Part shown: piece after piece, positions 61,064 through 64,000 of the stretch | How the letters are laid out: every line of letters begins with the position of its first letter | Position numbering within the stretch: the stretch's first letter is position 1 | DNA from: Apis mellifera | Taxonomy: Eukaryota; Arthropoda; Insecta; Hymenoptera; Apidae | Assembly: GCF_003254395.2 (NCBI RefSeq) | Contig: NC_037640.1 | Coordinates: forward strand, 5,748,289 to 5,812,288 | DNA: 64,000 nucleotides | Direction of reading: 5' to 3' | Position numbers and translations under genes: made by a program | Notes under the pieces: model-generated | What the model saw: the letters and a program-made list of their open reading frames with translations, nothing else | What the model was told of the DNA's origin: nothing | Database searches by the model: none

Positions 61064-64000
61064 GTCTCTCGAGTTTCTAATTATTTTTATTATTATTATT
61101 ACGTTTAAAAATTCTTAGAAATTCTCGTGGCGTAAATAAAGTTAAACTCTCGGCGATGGAAAATACACTCTTAATAATTACTTTAAATCTCTTTTTCCCC
61201 CTGAGAGAAAGAAAGAGAGAGACGTTGCGAGATTATATCCCGAGTAAACAACAAGCAGGCAAGAATTCTTATCTGTCAAGTTCCTAATTGCAATTATCCC
61301 CAGAAAATTCTTTAAAAAGAATTTCGTCAAAGTGAAATTAAACTTTGCAAAGTGGAAAACTTCTCCCCCCTCCCCCATCCATAACTTATAAAACTGTATT
61401 ACTGTATCAAATTTCCCGTATCGATTATATAAAATATAAAATATATACAAAAAATTCCTCAAAAAATCAAAGATTTTTTTCTTCGCTTATTTTTTCGTCG
61501 CTCGTCCATCGAGTTTCCACCTATTTAAAAAAGTATATAAATGTATCGAGACAATCGAAAGAGTTAACCACGGACAATCGTATTTACGTATATATTCGAT
61601 TATTTCAAAATCAACATTCGGCGGAATATCAATATACATCGGTATACTTTCGCCCGATCGAGGAGGAAAACAAAACAGTTTGCCCCATATCGGTGCCAGA
61701 CTTTGAATGGAACGTACGCGTACGCGAACGTGCGCGAGTTTTCGGGCCCTCTCGAGGCCGGGGGAATCGACGCCGCGATTTTAATGGAACGAACATGGCC
61801 ATGGAAATTTTGTGTGCATCGCGAAAGCGGCAGAGAGGAGAGATTTCGAGAAACTTGGCCGATTACTTTTAATTAACGAAGCCTGGTTAATTGAGAACTG
61901 TCTGAAATTGCCATTACTAATTACGATGAGTCGGGGGTCGCAACGCTGGCAACAGAATTCGTTTCGAATTCGATCCGCGAGAGTTACAATTGCGATCGAT
62001 ACCCAGAAACGATTTCCTTTATCACGTGAAACGCAAGCACGGCGGCGTTCGATAGTTGTTTAAATATCAAACTGGAAACAATTGATTTGCGTAAAGATTG
62101 TCCCCTTTTTTAAAGAGAAATTTTAATTGCGTTAATACGAATTAAGAGTTAAATTTCTTGGGGATTGATAAATCAGAGTCTAGAATTTTGGGTAAATTGT
62201 TTTGGATAAAGGGACAATTATACACGTTAATAAAGTTTCAGAATTAAACGATGAATTTTTAAAGTTTAATCGGTGAGAATGACTTGCAACGGTTAAGTGG
62301 GAACGAAATTACGGATCGAGATGAGATAATTGGACAGAAATTGATCTTAGGGACAATCAGTTTCGTTCTAACTACATTTTTTTTTAATTCAGTTAACTAT
62401 AAAGTTAATTATCAATCGTTTAATAATAATTGACTTTATTTGACTGATGGAAATAGATCGGATATTCGCTTGATTCCGATATACGTTTATTTTATATCAT
62501 GCAATCATTTATCACTTTATCATGAGCCAAGTACATTTCGAACATTTCCATCCATCATCGTTCGTTATAGTCATTGTTATCTAACGATCGATACTTAACT
62601 TTACAATATAATCAAAAAATTTTAGTTCAGAATGAAAACTGTTCATTTTTACATCCTTTTAACTTTAAACAGGATACATTCGAGCACAATATTAATACAC
62701 AATTCAGAAACAAATCCTTTCACGAACGATCGACAATTCGTAAACGATTCAGTTTGACGAGATTCGGAGATTCCTCGGCCAACGGACTCGTATTTGCACG
62801 GTTTCTCCCTCATTATTGTCCAGCCGAGGGGGTTGCAACAGCCAACAGAAGGAGAGAGAGAGGGGGAGGGTAAAAACGACACGAAACAATCGCACCCTGT
62901 GGCGTCGTTTTCCGTCGCAGCGTCCTTTATTGCCCCCGATAAATGTGTTTCCACGGGGCGTTTCGTGGCCGCGTCCTTTGTCCCCGCGTTTGCACAGCCC
63001 CAAGCTGTAGCATCGGAACGGATCCGGAAATCGCGGTGGAATCGAAACCAGGATGGGGAGGGGGCGGCCCATAGAGATAGCCTTTCCTCTTATTTTCGGC
63101 GGATATCGACGGGGGACTTGGTGAACGGCGACGAGGATCGGTCGGATTCGAAGAATGGGGGCGAGAACCGTGGCGGATGATGAGGTATTGAAAGGATCGT
63201 TCTCGTTCCGAGGCTGGATTTAGATGGAAATCCACGAGAGTTCGAGGCTATCGACGGTATTGCGCGGAAATTGGATATCTCTGACTTGTGATAATTTGAG
63301 GATCGATGATCATCCTTTCAGCGCCTGATAAAAAGGATGAAAGTGTAACGATCCAATACGAAAAATATCGCGGTTCTAAGAAAGAAGTCGAAAGGACACG
63401 CAGATTTTTCTGATCTGAGTGTGAATGTGAAAATTAATTTTTCGTATGCAAACATCAATTTACATGTTGTGATAAATTTAATTCAAGCGAAGAAAATAGA
63501 GAAAATAAAAAGATTTGTATTGCGGAGATCATTATGAAGTACACATAAAACTTGTCTTCGATCGAAAATTTATCTTTACGCATGAGAATAGATCAAAGAT
63601 ATCCAATCAAGTTTATTGAGCTTTTTGCGCGATATCATGAAGATAAACGATGCTCTTATAATAATAATAATATCGAACAATCGAGCAATTCTGAAAAACA
63701 TCCGAGAGGTGTCAATTTTTCCAACGGCATCCTCCTCGAGCGTCTGTGAGATTATTCCATCGCGGCATTAACAACCGCGAGAGAAATCATAGAAGGCGGC
63801 ACGGATCACGCGACGTGACAAATATTTAATTAAAGGGATTTCAAGGCTTTGAAATTTAGATGGAAATCCTCGAGCGCCGACGCGACTGACCCAGAAACAT
63901 CGGATATTCTTTCAACCTCTCCTCCCCCTCGCCTTTACTCCTCTCTTTATCCACGTAGCCGCGCAGAGGCTGTTTCCCGAGTGAAACGACGCCAAGTTTC

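Larger units (their letters stand above)
54137..64000. other. Non-coding stretch, 54.1-64.0 kb
   Basis: No gene seen. GC- and CpG-richer islands lie at 54.95-55.37, 56.22-56.44, 61.68-62.05, 62.76-63.2 and 63.75-64.0 kb. The 56.22-56.44 kb island is open in two + strand frames but lacks clear splice sites or a known domain. Simple sequence includes an A18 run at 56061-56078, TC at 57427-57459, TTTC at 60257-60291, TC at 61044-61063 and several short AT repeats. CGTACGCGTACG at 61715-61726 is a 12-bp palindrome of alternating pyrimidine/purine. Confidence 0.5.

Noticed and set aside
61345..61872. 175-codon + strand frame
   Set aside because: It is a chance frame through AT-rich and CpG-rich sequence with no recognisable motif.

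Overview
The window looks like nuclear DNA of an insect, most likely a bee-type hymenopteran (Apis or a close relative). This is inference from composition and style. It is AT-rich, yet CpG is conspicuously common ('tcga', 'cgat' and 'gcg' throughout). GA/TC microsatellites and poly(A)/poly(T) runs are frequent. I see no recognisable retroelement or transposase. Near 27.55 kb there is a very short run of CCTAA, the complement of the TTAGG telomere unit found in many insects. No database search was possible, so the species is not proven.

I find no protein-coding gene. The longest open frames (about 160-227 codons) have no recognisable domain. Most lie on the pyrimidine-rich strand of purine/pyrimidine-skewed DNA, where TAA, TAG and TGA are rare by composition. 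I also find no convincing tRNA, rRNA, known microRNA or CRISPR array. The window reads as a large intron or a gene desert. The best gene-like signal is one candidate 45-nt internal exon on the + strand (25563-25607), with a pyrimidine-rich acceptor and a near-consensus donor. If real, it would place this part of the window inside an intron of a + strand gene whose other exons lie outside.

Region by region: 0-4.9 kb is non-coding and includes a 27-bp alternating purine/pyrimidine tract. At 4.92-5.58 kb there is an old repeat element with partly matching inverted arms and a duplicated right part; a decayed relative lies at 20.60-20.84 kb. 10.6-11.25 kb is a tandem array with a 159-bp period. 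13.86-14.5 kb is G- and purine-rich with two quadruplex motifs. 21.6-22.3 kb is a CpG- and GC-rich block with quadruplex motifs and a 14-bp palindrome. 25.56 kb holds the candidate exon. 28.05-28.65 and 29.45-29.8 kb are further CpG-rich blocks. 35.48-36.05 kb is a 301-bp tandem duplication, 43.74-44.3 kb a 167-bp array, and 48.45-48.94 kb a 171-bp array whose minus strand reads as 57-codon units. The rest to 64 kb is AT-rich non-coding DNA, with GC-richer islands that may be regulatory and many microsatellites.

The main novelty is in the repeats. Four unrelated tandem families have units of 147-189 bp, close to nucleosome spacing, and there is one uncatalogued dispersed element with inverted arms. 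I do not see a coherent new multi-gene system here.
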